64,000 bases of DNA from Sutcliffiella halmapala (GCF_002019665.1 NZ_KV917375.1:876001-940000); one strand, 5' to 3'. Shown: positions 44,101 through 53,449, counted from the stretch's first letter. Notes: a model not told the origin generated them from the letters alone. Translations and numbers: made by a program.

Positions 44101-44329
44101 TTTCAAACATGTTGTTCCAGATAGTGCGGTAAAGGGTCATTCCAACACTAACTTTAAACGACAAACAAGCGAACAAGATTCATCGATAAGTAAACTAGTA
44201 AATGCAATTGAAAGACTAGCTTCAAGGCCAATAAAAGTTGGAATTGATGGACATGAATTTATCGATGCAACAATTGATGGATTTGAGACTGCATTACAAT
44301 TTAAACAGGCGAGGAAGGACTTGTTTTAG
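41195..44329 (+). CDS. tape measure protein
   Basis: A 1044-aa protein that sets tail length and occupies the tail lumen. The N-terminal part is helical and charged (VQKRTRVMTGDVRNVLAKSE). A tape-measure domain is visible around residues 200-330 (FPQLATAAKNMVAFGMDTEK, KGAEGLDQITAAFGDMQLSG). Hydrophobic helices follow (about 460-600, ANPIVLIIGLIVAAIAAAAF), then Trp-rich repeats (about 600-720: WDEIKAFFIDTWEIIKVASL). The C terminus ends in an alpha/beta domain. It is the longest tail gene before Dit, and AGTAGGTGATG supports the start. Confidence 0.88.
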   Translation: MSDGRVEIDVHLNDKDVKKQVDKLDKDFNKLGKTMPKSFDKSAKEVQKRTRVMTGDVRNVLAKSENDALKSATNFGRNLTVPLGRSSEAIIKEFQRTGQGISQPIVRASLESTTAFKNMGNMGKTMSGRILDGYSRLAGGASSFATAAMTSAGNVNRALQGISPTVIKVSDTIGSSVQRGITAPFQSAIGVVQQYGTLIGILSGASLISSGINRLSAIEDARIALKVMLGDITKVDKFMEDVLAFAKTTPFAFPQLATAAKNMVAFGMDTEKVIPTLQAIGDAAAASGKGAEGLDQITAAFGDMQLSGKLSLDQVNRLTANGVNALAILANKSEMSIDDMRKAISSGAIDSKEAIDMLVDGIQNGTNGIAGETKKMVGVMEEMKDSWRGSVDSLKSSISSTMATIMEPAMPHIRKFMGWFGDQFKKLPDVINGTVKMLKPAFDQLLPVFKEVGTAISQTIIPAIKNMIPIVEPVIAAIVLAFKALGEIIVNVVAPAFKVVGDFAKENTTLLQALVVGIMAAVSTIYLLGKTIAVINTVKAALLAFKSATTVIKGLRAAMIALNMSFLANPIVLIIGLIVAAIAAAAFLIYKYWDEIKAFFIDTWEIIKVASLAVWEALKIAWAATVEWFKGLWQTVAVFFSDLWISIVSIWNFFIARIKEIFAPLIEFFMSVWTNISQTAMNIWNNFITMVSTIWENLVTIGSAYWDLLKNVILGAVLLIIDLVTGDFKGFAIHLSQIWTNIKEAGKKIWDSLVNIIKALITGFISVAVNLWNGLKNHFVIVTTTISKTLSSIWQGLKSSIVSIISSLAIWAVTTWNNLKTSVINVIKNLITDAINNWNSLKNKTKEIILQVAGFIVDPLGDIDLKQIGKDIIQGLITGIVSKVKAVSDAIKEVTGAITGKIKSILQIKSPSQWMRDQVGKMMMDGWTIGIDREKSSILDKSEEATEWMKPKIPVVSKFVESIKGRGPSFKHVVPDSAVKGHSNTNFKRQTSEQDSSISKLVNAIERLASRPIKVGIDGHEFIDATIDGFETALQFKQARKDLF

Positions 44330-44340
44330 GGGGTGATTAT

Positions 44341-45762
44341 TTGAGAATTTATTTTAATGGGGTAACAAAAAGTTATGTCCGTGCGTTAAGGGGCATTGAA
44401 AGACCTTCCTGGGCCCCTATTGAACATGAAATTATAGAAGTTACTGGTCGAAGTGGTGGTATTACTACTGCTAAAAAGAAATTAGTAAGAGTTATTTATG
44501 TACCAATCGAGGTAAGAGGAGTAGATTCTTTTAATCTACAAAAAGCTAAGGAGGACTTGGCTGCTTGGCTGATTAAGGACAATCCATGCCCTTTAGTTTT
44601 TCCAGATGAACCGGATCGAGTATATTTTGCTGAGGTAACTGGAGAATTAAACCTAGAAGAAATTTTGGAGCGAGGAAAAGGTATCCTTACTTTTATTTGT
44701 ACGGATCCTTATAAGTATGGGACTACCAATAATTACGAAAAGCCAGCAACAACCGGCGATGTCAATACACTAGTGATGCGTAATCCAGGCACGGTTGAAT
44801 CTTATCCAGAGTTTACTTTTATCGCTAAGAAGCAAATGACCTTTTTGGATATTATAGCTGAGGATGCTTACATGAGGATTGGTCGTCCTGTATCTGTGGA
44901 GGAGACAATTGTTAACCCTGCAGAGTTGATTCTAGAGGATTCCATGAGCACTTTAGTAGGATGGACCACTGCATCACAAATAGATGGAGGGGTTAGAGCT
45001 GGTAGTTTTCAGGCTAACAGCGAAGGTTTTAGTGTTAGTAGCTTCGGCTCTGGCTCGAACTGGCATGGTCCTTCTCTACAAAAATCTATTTCTCAAACAC
45101 TAAAAAACTTTCAAGTAGAGATGGTTTGCTCTATCTATTCCAATAGCGTAAGAGATGTAGGAAGAATCGAGTTGTATCTAGTAGATCCAAGCGGTAATCA
45201 TATTGGAAAACTATCGATGAAAGATGTGTTACAAGGTGATATTAGGAACGACACTGAGGTTAGAATTGGACAATTAGTAACTGGAACATATCTATTAAAC
45301 GGAACGCCTGAGGATAATCTCTGGCGTTCTTTTTATGGGCTTTTACGTCTTACAAGGATTGATGGTGTGTGGAGTGCTTATGTCGCTAAGATTGATGGTA
45401 AACATGTAGGACCTATGCAGGCTACTCACATTGATACGTTGATTAATACGGATTTAGCTGCGTTACAAGTCCACATTGGAGTGAATGGTACTGCAAGTCC
45501 GTCCGTCATGAAGATTCATAAATTAAAAGTTTTTAAGCGAAACGTCATAACGGAAAACGTTGTGCCAATCATCGCTAATGCTGGAGACGAGATAACCATT
45601 AATCATAAGACAAACGAGATAAGAATCAACGGCGAGGACATGAAAAAGCGCAAGGATTTTGGAGGGAGATTCTTTCCTTTAAAGCCAGGTGATAATGCGC
45701 TTGTGATATCGCCAGGTGATGCAGTAGATATAAATTCAAAAGTAAGGGGGGCTTACCATTAG
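44341..45762 (+). CDS. distal tail protein (Dit)
   Basis: This 473-aa protein starts at TTG 44341, 7 nt after AGGGGGTG. The N-terminal Sipho_tail region (RIYFNGVTKSYVRALRGIER, then GGITTAKKKLVRVIYVPIEV) is the Dit galectin-like hub at the tail tip. A long middle insertion (about 195-385) resembles a carbohydrate-binding jelly roll (TLVGWTTASQIDGGVRAGSF). The C terminus returns to the Sipho fold (ENVVPIIANAGDEITINHKT). Such evolved Dits bind host surface sugars. It overlaps the next gene by 5 nt. Confidence 0.85.
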   Translation: MRIYFNGVTKSYVRALRGIERPSWAPIEHEIIEVTGRSGGITTAKKKLVRVIYVPIEVRGVDSFNLQKAKEDLAAWLIKDNPCPLVFPDEPDRVYFAEVTGELNLEEILERGKGILTFICTDPYKYGTTNNYEKPATTGDVNTLVMRNPGTVESYPEFTFIAKKQMTFLDIIAEDAYMRIGRPVSVEETIVNPAELILEDSMSTLVGWTTASQIDGGVRAGSFQANSEGFSVSSFGSGSNWHGPSLQKSISQTLKNFQVEMVCSIYSNSVRDVGRIELYLVDPSGNHIGKLSMKDVLQGDIRNDTEVRIGQLVTGTYLLNGTPEDNLWRSFYGLLRLTRIDGVWSAYVAKIDGKHVGPMQATHIDTLINTDLAALQVHIGVNGTASPSVMKIHKLKVFKRNVITENVVPIIANAGDEITINHKTNEIRINGEDMKKRKDFGGRFFPLKPGDNALVISPGDAVDINSKVRGAYH

Positions 45763-48700
45763 TCAGATACATTTTTTAGACCATCAAACAGACGAGATAT
45801 TAGATGTACTCGAGAACAAAATTGGAGCCCCCACCTTTTGGCATGATGATCACAAAGAGAGCATAAAGAATGAGGAAACATTTGATTTTACCATGTCTGC
45901 TGATGTGTCTGCAGCTGCTCATGCATCCAAACGAAATCGAGTGATTATCCCAGATGACGATGGTCTTTTAAGAGAGTTTATTATTTTACAATCTCATCAA
46001 TTTAGCAATAGAACAAAGAAAGTAAAAACGATAGCTTCTTACACAGAATTACGAAAGCAAAAGCTAATTGTGCCAACTGTCCTAGATTCACAAACCGTAA
46101 ACACATCCATGGATTGGGGATTAGACGGTACTGAGTGGCAAAGAGGTATCACCGAATACGCTGGTATTCGAAAGGTAAATATCGATACACACAAAGATGC
46201 TTTTCAGGTCTTAAAGCAATTAGCTAGTTTATTTGATTTAGAGCTTCGTTTTAGAGTGGAGCACGACGGTAATCAAATTATTGGCCGTTATGTGGACATG
46301 GTAAAAAAGCGCGGTGAGGACACCAAAAAGGAAATTGAATTAGGTAAGGATCTCATAGGAGTAGAACGTATCGAGCAACAAGATATCGTTACTGCTCTTA
46401 TTGTATTGGGACCAGAAAGAGATGATGGTACCAGATTAACCGTCACTGTGGAAGATGAAGATGCTCGCCAACGTTGGGGTAGAAAAGGAAAACATCTGTG
46501 GGCTTACTACGAACCACAAACGGAAGAAGAGGATATTACCATAGAGCGCCTTACTCAATTAGGTAGACAACAACTCGACAAGATGATTAACACTGCAGTT
46601 GAGTATATCGTTACAGTTGTGGCTCTTGAGCACATTTTTGGTCTTTCTCACGAAAAGGTAAGGCTTGGAGATAACAATCGAGTAAAAGATACGTCCTTTA
46701 GTCCTCCACTTTATTTGGATGCTAGGATCATAGAGTTACGTAGGTCCATCTCGGATAAAACTAAGCGCAATTATGTCTTAGGTGACTTTATCGAGTATTC
46801 GGAAGAAGACATCATGAAGACGTTTAAGCAGTTGCAGATTCTTTACGGTACCAGAGTCATTAAAAGTCCCACGGAACCATCCAATCCAAAACAAGGCATG
46901 ATATGGATTGATACTAGCGGACCACTAAATGTCATGTACACATGGAATTCTGCCACAAAAAGTTGGGAGAAAAATACTCCAACGTCTGCTGAAGAAGTTG
47001 GTGCTTATGATAAAGAGACCGTGGATCAAAAGGATGAGAGTGTTTACCAGGACTCCACGATCTATGCGGACCAGGTATCTGAAAATGCTAAGGAAGAAGC
47101 TATCCAGACTGCCCAAGAGTTTACAGAGTCAATTAAGCAAAGGATAGAAGAGGAATTACGAATTACTGCCGAATTAACCGAGGTAGCTATTGCTCAAGCC
47201 GAAAGAGATGCAAAGGAATTTACAGAAGGTTTAGCAACGCAATTGGAGATTGAAGTGAAGGCACACGCGAACGCGGTAGCTATAACAGAAGCATTGGCAG
47301 CTAAGGAAGCTGCTGAATTTGTAGCAAAAGCCTTTGCCACCACTCAAGCGGAGTTAAAAGCAAACGAAGCAAAGCAAGTTGCCATAAATGCAGCGGCTTT
47401 GGATGCTAAACAAAAAGCGGATGCGGCTGAACTTGCAGCAAAGAACTTTGCAGCTTCCCAAATAACAAATGCAGAGAATAATGCTAAGGCACATGCAGAG
47501 AGCCAAGCACAGGCGGCTAAAGTCGCAGCACAAGTTTTTACAGAATCTTATGCTGAAAAAGCTATGCACGTAGGAAATTCTGCACCACCCGATACCACTA
47601 AATTTTGGCTAGATACTTCTACAACCGTAGCCGTATTGAAAAAATACGTAAGTGGTTCATGGAAAAAGGCAACTCCTACTGCAGCAAGTGAGGTAGGGGC
47701 AGAAACGCCAACAGGTGCACAGACAAAGGCTAATACTGCCCAAGCAAATGCTATTAGTGCAGCAGCAGCGGATGCCTTAGCAAAAGCAAATAAAGCATTC
47801 GCAGATGCTAAAACTCACGCGGATAGTGTTGCATCTAGCGCAGAGCAAGCAGCTAAGACTCACTCTAATAACGTATCTTCTATCGTAGAAGCGGCAGCAA
47901 AGGCACATGCAGATGCAGTTGCAGCATCGGCTATCAGTACAGCAGCTATTGATGCTTTAAATAAAGCAAATATTGCAAAGGCAGAAGCGATAGCAACGGC
48001 AAAGACGGAAGCCCAAGCCTTAGCTAATGCGGCGAAATCAGCAGCAGAGGCGGCGGCTAAGACTCATACTGACAGTGTTTCAGCTACAGTCGAAGCAACG
48101 GCGAAAGCTTACGCGGAACAACAGGCGCAGGCTAGCGTGGGTGAATTGGAAATCGGTGTACGGAACTATTTACTTCAATCAAAAGAAGAAAAGTCCACAA
48201 ATAATTTATTACATTACGAGATAAACAGGGGTGAGATGGAACAGTTTGTTGGCTCACAGTTTACTATCTCTTTCCTTGTTAAAGCCAATAACGGAAGTCG
48301 TAACGTAGACTTTTACTTACGAGACAGTGCGGCAATTAGTGGTACTCAATCTGGACGATTTTTAATAGGTGGGGTATACGAGTTAGTAACCTTTACGTTC
48401 ACCCTACCTAACACCAAAAACCTCAACCCCTTAACTTTTAGCGTCCGAAGTAATTCTACGATAAATGTAGGAATGACAGGTACAAGCGTGACGGTTAAGA
48501 ACGTTAAACTAGAAAAAGGGACGAAAGCAACGGACTACGACGAAGCACCAGAAGACGTCCAAGAATACGCAAGCGACGCCTCTAATCTCATTAAAGGTAT
48601 TCTTGCAGCGGAGCGTTTATACGGGACTACGATTGATGGAAATCAAGCGAATATTATCAACGTCAACGCAGGTAATGTTAATACGGGGACGCTTAATGCT

Positions 48701-51448
48701 TCTTTAGTTTCTGTTATAAATCTTAATGCAAGTAACATTACAACTGGGACGCTCAATGCTTCTCGTATTGCAGCTAATAGCATTACGTCTACTCACATTA
48801 ATGTAACTAACTTGGCTGCTATTAGCGCCAATCTTGGAACTGTAACGGCTGGAACTATCAATGCGTCTCAAGTCACCATCACAAACCTGAATGCAAGTAA
48901 TATTACATCTGGTACATTGAGCGCTTCTAGAATCGGCGCCAACACAATTACTTCCACACATATTAACGTTACTAATCTTGCGGCGATCAGCGCGAACTTG
49001 GGTACGGTAACGGCAGGGACGATTAACGCATCTCAAGTCACAATTACTAATTTAAATGCGAGTAATATTACGACGGGTACGTTAAGCGCGGCAAGAGTTC
49101 GTATAGGTGCAGGTACTACTTTCGATAATGGGTACGACCCGTCTAAAATAGAAGTATATTCCTTACGTGCTCGCGCTTATTCTCAAAGAAATACACCCGA
49201 CACTAAACCTACTGGAATTATTAATGAAAATGGAGTAGACATAACGGGACTAAATGGACATACGGGTAATGATAGGTCTTACACGCTTGCGGTTTACGAT
49301 AGAAATACACGCAACTGGATAAGTTCTACTCGTTATGATGTGTACACATCACCAGCCAACGCAACGGCTTTAGCAGAAGCGCTTAATGCGTTAGATAGAA
49401 CTAAACTAGTAATATTAATAGGAGCACATGCGCCTAGAGAAAACAGAACAACAAACGGACTTCCAGAAGCAATCTATAGATGTGGAGGTTCTAAGGAAAT
49501 TTTCGAGGACACGAACTGGACAGGACAACCCTGCTACATTCTAGTAGGTATTCCGGGTATGGGTGAAGGTTCGGGGAAAGAAGTATTCGTAGAAGCGTCC
49601 GTTGGAGTTATAGAAGAACAACTAATAATAAGTAACGGCGAAGTGGCATTTGGCGCCAAAACTATAAACTCGTATGCATTAGCAAGTAACGCAAATAATT
49701 TAGTCACCGGTTGGAAATACGGTAACACCACGCTAATAGACGGCGGTAACATCTACGCAAATACCGTTACAGCTAATGCAATCAACGTAGCTAATCTCGC
49801 AGCTATATCAGCTAATCTAGGCTCTATTACGGCAGGTACTATTGACGCTTCTAAAGTCTCGATAAACAATCTATCAGCGAGCATTATCCAAACAGGTATA
49901 CTCGATGCTTCACTAGTTACGGTAAATAAGCTTAATGCGAGTAACATTACGACAGGTACTTTAAGTGCGGACAGGCTTGCGGCTAACTCCATTACGACTA
50001 CTCATATTAATGTCACTAATTTAGCTTCTATTTCTGCAAATTTAGGGACGATTACAGCAGGAACGATTAACGCAGCTACTGTTACTATTAACAATCTAAA
50101 TGCTACTAATATCACTAGCGGAACGCTTAATGCGGCTAGAATTGGAGCAAATACCATAACAAGTACCCACATTAATGTCACAAACTTGGCTGCTATTAGC
50201 GCCAATCTCGGAACCGTTACTGCAGGTACGATCAATGCGTCTCAAGTCACCATCACAAACCTAAATGCAAGTAATATATCAACTGGGACGTTAAGCGCAG
50301 ATAGACTTGCGGCTAATTCCATTACAAGCACCCATATTACTGTTAGTAATCTAGCATCAATCAGCGCCAATCTAGGTACAGTAACTGCAGGTACGATTAA
50401 TGCGTCACAAGTTACCATTACAAACCTTAATGCTAGTAATATATCAACTGGCACACTTAATGCTGCCAGAATCGCTGCCAATACGATTACGAGTACGCAT
50501 ATTAGCGTAACTAACCTTGCAGCAATTAGCGCAAACCTTGGGACCATAACAGCAGGGACTTTACGTACTGTGACTCTTGATGCAGCAACAGGAACTTTTA
50601 GTGGTTCTTTGGAATCAAGATATATAGATGTCCGTAATCCTAATTTCAGTCAAACTGGCGCACCACAATTACGCTTTCAATCGGGTGTAAATACAACGCA
50701 TGACAGTAATATTGTCATACAACCGACTAATGACGGCACAGGTCTTAACATGTGGAAAACAAATACTACATTCGGCAATCTGTTGCCAATCACCCTGAAG
50801 CTATATAGCGGTACTTTAGAATCGAACAATGTTGAAACATTTACATCAAAGAGTGATAGAGTACAAGGACGTTCCGTAGCGGATAGATTTAATCTAGGTA
50901 CTGGAAATGTACAAGTGGATGCAGCGTCTAACAATCTACAATTCTTAGTACCAAACCAATTCTCTATTAGCATCGAGGGCACTCAAGCAATCTATGCCGA
51001 CCGAAACGTCGCTGCTGGTTGGTCACGATTTAAAGTCGGTCGTGTATTCCTAAAAGGTTCAGACCCTTCCACATCAGCACAAGTGTTAGAGGTGCGTAAC
51101 AACGCGGATAACGGATGGACAGAGATAAAAGCCTTATCCTTTACTCCAATGTCTAATTTAGAACTAAAGAAAAATGTAGAGCATTACCAAGAGGATGCTC
51201 TGCATGAGGTATTAACAACCCCGGTATTTAAATACAATTACCTGAATGATGTTGATGGTCTGGACCGTAAAAAGGTCGGTATTGCAGTACAATATGCGCC
51301 AGTAGATATAGTGGATATACAGGGAAAGGGAATAGATTTATACGGAATGACTTCCTTGCTGTGGAGAGCATTCCAGCAGCATGTAGAGCAACAAAATGCA
51401 AAGATTAAACAATTAGAAGAAGAAATTGAATTACTAAAATCAGCTTAG
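45758..51448 (+). CDS. tail-associated (Tal) fusion fibre protein with ILEI-like and S74 chaperone domains
   Basis: A very long 1896-aa tail-tip protein. The N-terminal 300 residues are the Prophage_tail/Tal domain (FFLDHQTDEIL-type start, GVERIEQQDIVTALIVLGPE). After about 340, alanine-rich coiled coils (ALDAKQKADAAELAAKNFAA) alternate with short W-containing modules. A jelly-roll-like carbohydrate-binding segment follows (about 800-930), then seven repeats of the form NLAAISANLGTVTAGTINAS (about 980-1610), interrupted by an ILEI/FAM3-like domain (about 1130-1285). The C terminus is an S74-type intramolecular chaperone (MSNLELKKNV near 1797). Coding similarity begins upstream of the first ATG (45893); the best start is ATT 45758 with AAGGGGGG at 45744-45751, 6 nt spacing. 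Confidence 0.82.
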   Translation: MSQIHFLDHQTDEILDVLENKIGAPTFWHDDHKESIKNEETFDFTMSADVSAAAHASKRNRVIIPDDDGLLREFIILQSHQFSNRTKKVKTIASYTELRKQKLIVPTVLDSQTVNTSMDWGLDGTEWQRGITEYAGIRKVNIDTHKDAFQVLKQLASLFDLELRFRVEHDGNQIIGRYVDMVKKRGEDTKKEIELGKDLIGVERIEQQDIVTALIVLGPERDDGTRLTVTVEDEDARQRWGRKGKHLWAYYEPQTEEEDITIERLTQLGRQQLDKMINTAVEYIVTVVALEHIFGLSHEKVRLGDNNRVKDTSFSPPLYLDARIIELRRSISDKTKRNYVLGDFIEYSEEDIMKTFKQLQILYGTRVIKSPTEPSNPKQGMIWIDTSGPLNVMYTWNSATKSWEKNTPTSAEEVGAYDKETVDQKDESVYQDSTIYADQVSENAKEEAIQTAQEFTESIKQRIEEELRITAELTEVAIAQAERDAKEFTEGLATQLEIEVKAHANAVAITEALAAKEAAEFVAKAFATTQAELKANEAKQVAINAAALDAKQKADAAELAAKNFAASQITNAENNAKAHAESQAQAAKVAAQVFTESYAEKAMHVGNSAPPDTTKFWLDTSTTVAVLKKYVSGSWKKATPTAASEVGAETPTGAQTKANTAQANAISAAAADALAKANKAFADAKTHADSVASSAEQAAKTHSNNVSSIVEAAAKAHADAVAASAISTAAIDALNKANIAKAEAIATAKTEAQALANAAKSAAEAAAKTHTDSVSATVEATAKAYAEQQAQASVGELEIGVRNYLLQSKEEKSTNNLLHYEINRGEMEQFVGSQFTISFLVKANNGSRNVDFYLRDSAAISGTQSGRFLIGGVYELVTFTFTLPNTKNLNPLTFSVRSNSTINVGMTGTSVTVKNVKLEKGTKATDYDEAPEDVQEYASDASNLIKGILAAERLYGTTIDGNQANIINVNAGNVNTGTLNASLVSVINLNASNITTGTLNASRIAANSITSTHINVTNLAAISANLGTVTAGTINASQVTITNLNASNITSGTLSASRIGANTITSTHINVTNLAAISANLGTVTAGTINASQVTITNLNASNITTGTLSAARVRIGAGTTFDNGYDPSKIEVYSLRARAYSQRNTPDTKPTGIINENGVDITGLNGHTGNDRSYTLAVYDRNTRNWISSTRYDVYTSPANATALAEALNALDRTKLVILIGAHAPRENRTTNGLPEAIYRCGGSKEIFEDTNWTGQPCYILVGIPGMGEGSGKEVFVEASVGVIEEQLIISNGEVAFGAKTINSYALASNANNLVTGWKYGNTTLIDGGNIYANTVTANAINVANLAAISANLGSITAGTIDASKVSINNLSASIIQTGILDASLVTVNKLNASNITTGTLSADRLAANSITTTHINVTNLASISANLGTITAGTINAATVTINNLNATNITSGTLNAARIGANTITSTHINVTNLAAISANLGTVTAGTINASQVTITNLNASNISTGTLSADRLAANSITSTHITVSNLASISANLGTVTAGTINASQVTITNLNASNISTGTLNAARIAANTITSTHISVTNLAAISANLGTITAGTLRTVTLDAATGTFSGSLESRYIDVRNPNFSQTGAPQLRFQSGVNTTHDSNIVIQPTNDGTGLNMWKTNTTFGNLLPITLKLYSGTLESNNVETFTSKSDRVQGRSVADRFNLGTGNVQVDAASNNLQFLVPNQFSISIEGTQAIYADRNVAAGWSRFKVGRVFLKGSDPSTSAQVLEVRNNADNGWTEIKALSFTPMSNLELKKNVEHYQEDALHEVLTTPVFKYNYLNDVDGLDRKKVGIAVQYAPVDIVDIQGKGIDLYGMTSLLWRAFQQHVEQQNAKIKQLEEEIELLKSA

Positions 51449-51495
51449 CAGACTAGGAGATACCTGGTCTGCTTTTATTATGGGAGGAAAAGAAC

Positions 51496-51921
51496 ATGAT
51501 AGTAAAAATCAAGTATGAATACGTTGGAGAATTAACCGACTTTTTATTTAATTTATCTTTGAAAGGAAAGAAATCTCGTCATCGCACACGCTTAGTTAAC
51601 CTTTTGCTAGATAAGCATAAACAAATTGCAGAGGAAGAAATGGCTATCATCAAAGAGTTTGCTGGAACGGATAAAGACGGAGAGCCGAAACGTAAAGAGA
51701 ATGGAAATCTCGACATCAAAAATGTGAAGGAATTCAAAAAGCAACAAGAGGAATTATTTAGAGAAGAATTTGTGATTGAAGGTGGTGATCACCACGGAAT
51801 GCTCAAGACCGTAAAAGAGATTATCTTTGATTACGACGAAGAAATTAGCGGCAGACAAGCTGTAGTGTATGACCATCTATACGAAGCTTTTGAAAATGCA
51901 AATGAAAAGGAAGGGGAGTAA
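51496..51921 (+). CDS. DUF1617-like phage protein
   Basis: A 141-aa Lys/Glu-rich helical protein (LKGKKSRHRTRLVNLLLDKH, then KEFKKQQEELFREEFVIEGG) after GGGAGGAA. It follows the fibre gene as in Listeria A118-like phages, where DUF1617 proteins occur. Its role (tail tip or lysis regulation) is unknown. Confidence 0.6.
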   Translation: MIVKIKYEYVGELTDFLFNLSLKGKKSRHRTRLVNLLLDKHKQIAEEEMAIIKEFAGTDKDGEPKRKENGNLDIKNVKEFKKQQEELFREEFVIEGGDHHGMLKTVKEIIFDYDEEISGRQAVVYDHLYEAFENANEKEGE

Positions 51922-51925
51922 TCTT

Positions 51926-52147
51926 ATGAAACTAAAAATCCAAATCACATCTGTTAATCCGAGATATACGCCAGAGGGAGAGCTAGAAAACGTCCAAGTA
52001 CACTTTATTAGCCATGATGATTCCAGGACTATCAACATTAATGGATACCTACCTTTGTCACCTGAAGAGTACCAGGGGAACGAATCTTTAACTGCACTTG
52101 GCACAATTGTAAAAGAAAATCTAGCAGATAGATTAACTGCAGAATAA
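51926..52147 (+). CDS. 73-aa tail-region hypothetical protein
   Basis: ATG 51926 follows AAGGGGAG. Strand-rich start (LKIQITSVNPRYTPEGELEN), then helical (EEYQGNESLTALGTIVKENL). It is 4 nt after the previous stop and before a terminator, so it closes the structural operon. No domain recognised. Confidence 0.6.
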   Translation: MKLKIQITSVNPRYTPEGELENVQVHFISHDDSRTININGYLPLSPEEYQGNESLTALGTIVKENLADRLTAE

Positions 52148-52153
52148 ATAGAA

Positions 52154-52186
52154 GGAGCTCACAGTCAATGGCTGTGGGCTTTTATT
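52154..52186 (+). terminator. terminator at the end of the tail genes
   Basis: AGCtCACAG-TCAATGG-CTGTGgGCT followed by TTTTATTATG. Confidence 0.75.
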
Positions 52187-52309
52187 ATGGGGAGGAAGAA
52201 CCTGCGAAGTAGCAAAAAATTTAATTAGATAAATATAGAATTATTTGTAGGAATTTCCTCCTATTTGTCGAATAACATTAAGACTGAGGGTGAAAAGAGG
52301 GGGAGCAAT

Positions 52310-53365
52310 ATGAGTTACTTAATTTTTATTGATACGAATGTTGTGCATAACGATTTTTTCTTTAAAAGTAGTGCTATAAAGAAATTATTGAAGTTTACTA
52401 ACCACGAGCCAATTACACTTTGCATTACTGAATTTAACTATCACGAAATTTTAAAAAAATATAGAGATAACGTCCGGCCGGTTCTAAAAGAAATCAGAGC
52501 AGTTAGGAACAGCGTAAGCAAAAAAATAGAAGAATTAGGGATAGAAAACACACTTGATCTTAACTTGGAGATGTTAAGAGCTGAAAAGCATGTTGAAAGA
52601 TATAGACAATTCTTAGATAAGACTATCGAAGATAATCTCATACAAATAGTTGGCTATCCAACTGGAGAAAATGTTGTAAGCCATATTTCAGAGAAATACT
52701 TCAATGGAATTAAACCTTTTGGAGAGAATAAATTATCTTTTCAAGATGCTATATTTTGGCAAAGTATTGTTGAATATTGCGAAAAAGAAAATCCAGAGAC
52801 AATAGTATTCATTTCAAATAATACTAAAGATTTTGCCGATATGAGTAAACAAAAAATTCATGAAGACCTAGTAGATGATATTAGCGGACTTCTTTTTTAC
52901 AATTCAGTTGGGTCATTTCTTGAACATGAAGAAGATAATCTACATGAATACTTCATTGATAATTATGAATACGATAAAAACCTGTTAGAAAAAGAATTAA
53001 TAAACTATTTTGACGGAAATTCTTCATTGTATTATACGATTAATGACCTTCTAATGAATTCCCAGTTTGAAGGAGAATATTTTAGCGGGTGGGGAACCGA
53101 CGGTTATATTAATGGGATGGACTTCGAGATACTTGAAGTAACTTTGGATATAGAAGAGAACGAATTGCTAATTTCATTTGGTGTAGAATTAGATGTTAGT
53201 TTTAGTATAGAGACAATAGATCCAACTTTCGAAAGAGGTGATATTGGAGATGGAATGATCTCGGAAAGTAGCAATGCACAAATTTATCTAACTGGAGACA
53301 TAACATATTCTCTTGACGAAGTTGAAATGACCGATTATGTAGAGAAAGAAATAGATTTTCTGTAG
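52310..53365 (+). CDS. PIN-domain protein (DUF4935-like)
   Basis: This 351-aa protein begins at ATG 52310 after GAGGGGGAG; the upstream in-frame reading is rejected. The N-terminal PIN-like domain carries IFIDTNVVH (Asp about residue 8), ITEFNYHEI (about 43), LSFQDAIFW (about 143) and FISNNTKDF (about 167), the acidic residues expected of a PIN RNase. The C-terminal 150 residues are a separate strand-rich domain (EFEGEYFSGWGTDGYINGMD-like segment near 265). The gene stands alone between the tail and lysis modules with terminators on both sides, so it is a moron. A toxin or defence function is plausible but unproven. Confidence 0.65.
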   Translation: MSYLIFIDTNVVHNDFFFKSSAIKKLLKFTNHEPITLCITEFNYHEILKKYRDNVRPVLKEIRAVRNSVSKKIEELGIENTLDLNLEMLRAEKHVERYRQFLDKTIEDNLIQIVGYPTGENVVSHISEKYFNGIKPFGENKLSFQDAIFWQSIVEYCEKENPETIVFISNNTKDFADMSKQKIHEDLVDDISGLLFYNSVGSFLEHEEDNLHEYFIDNYEYDKNLLEKELINYFDGNSSLYYTINDLLMNSQFEGEYFSGWGTDGYINGMDFEILEVTLDIEENELLISFGVELDVSFSIETIDPTFERGDIGDGMISESSNAQIYLTGDITYSLDEVEMTDYVEKEIDFL

Positions 53366-53415
53366 CATCTATCTCAAGTTAAGAAGTAAGAACTTGAAAA
53401 ACACTAAAAGATAAA

Positions 53416-53449
53416 ATGAGAGCCCACAGATTATTCTGTGGGCTCTCAT
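53416..53449. terminator. strong terminator
   Basis: ATGAGAGCCCACAGA-TTAT-TCTGTGGGCTCTCAT is a perfect 15-bp stem. It isolates the PIN gene from the lysis genes. Confidence 0.85.

Noticed and set aside
48704-50547. Several minus-strand ORFs across the fibre repeats
   Set aside because: They are shadows of the repetitive plus-strand fibre gene; similar shadow ORFs appear in each repeat copy.
48600-50600. Diversity-generating retroelement in the fibre repeats
   Set aside because: No reverse transcriptase or template repeat is present; the copies differ like ordinary protein repeats.
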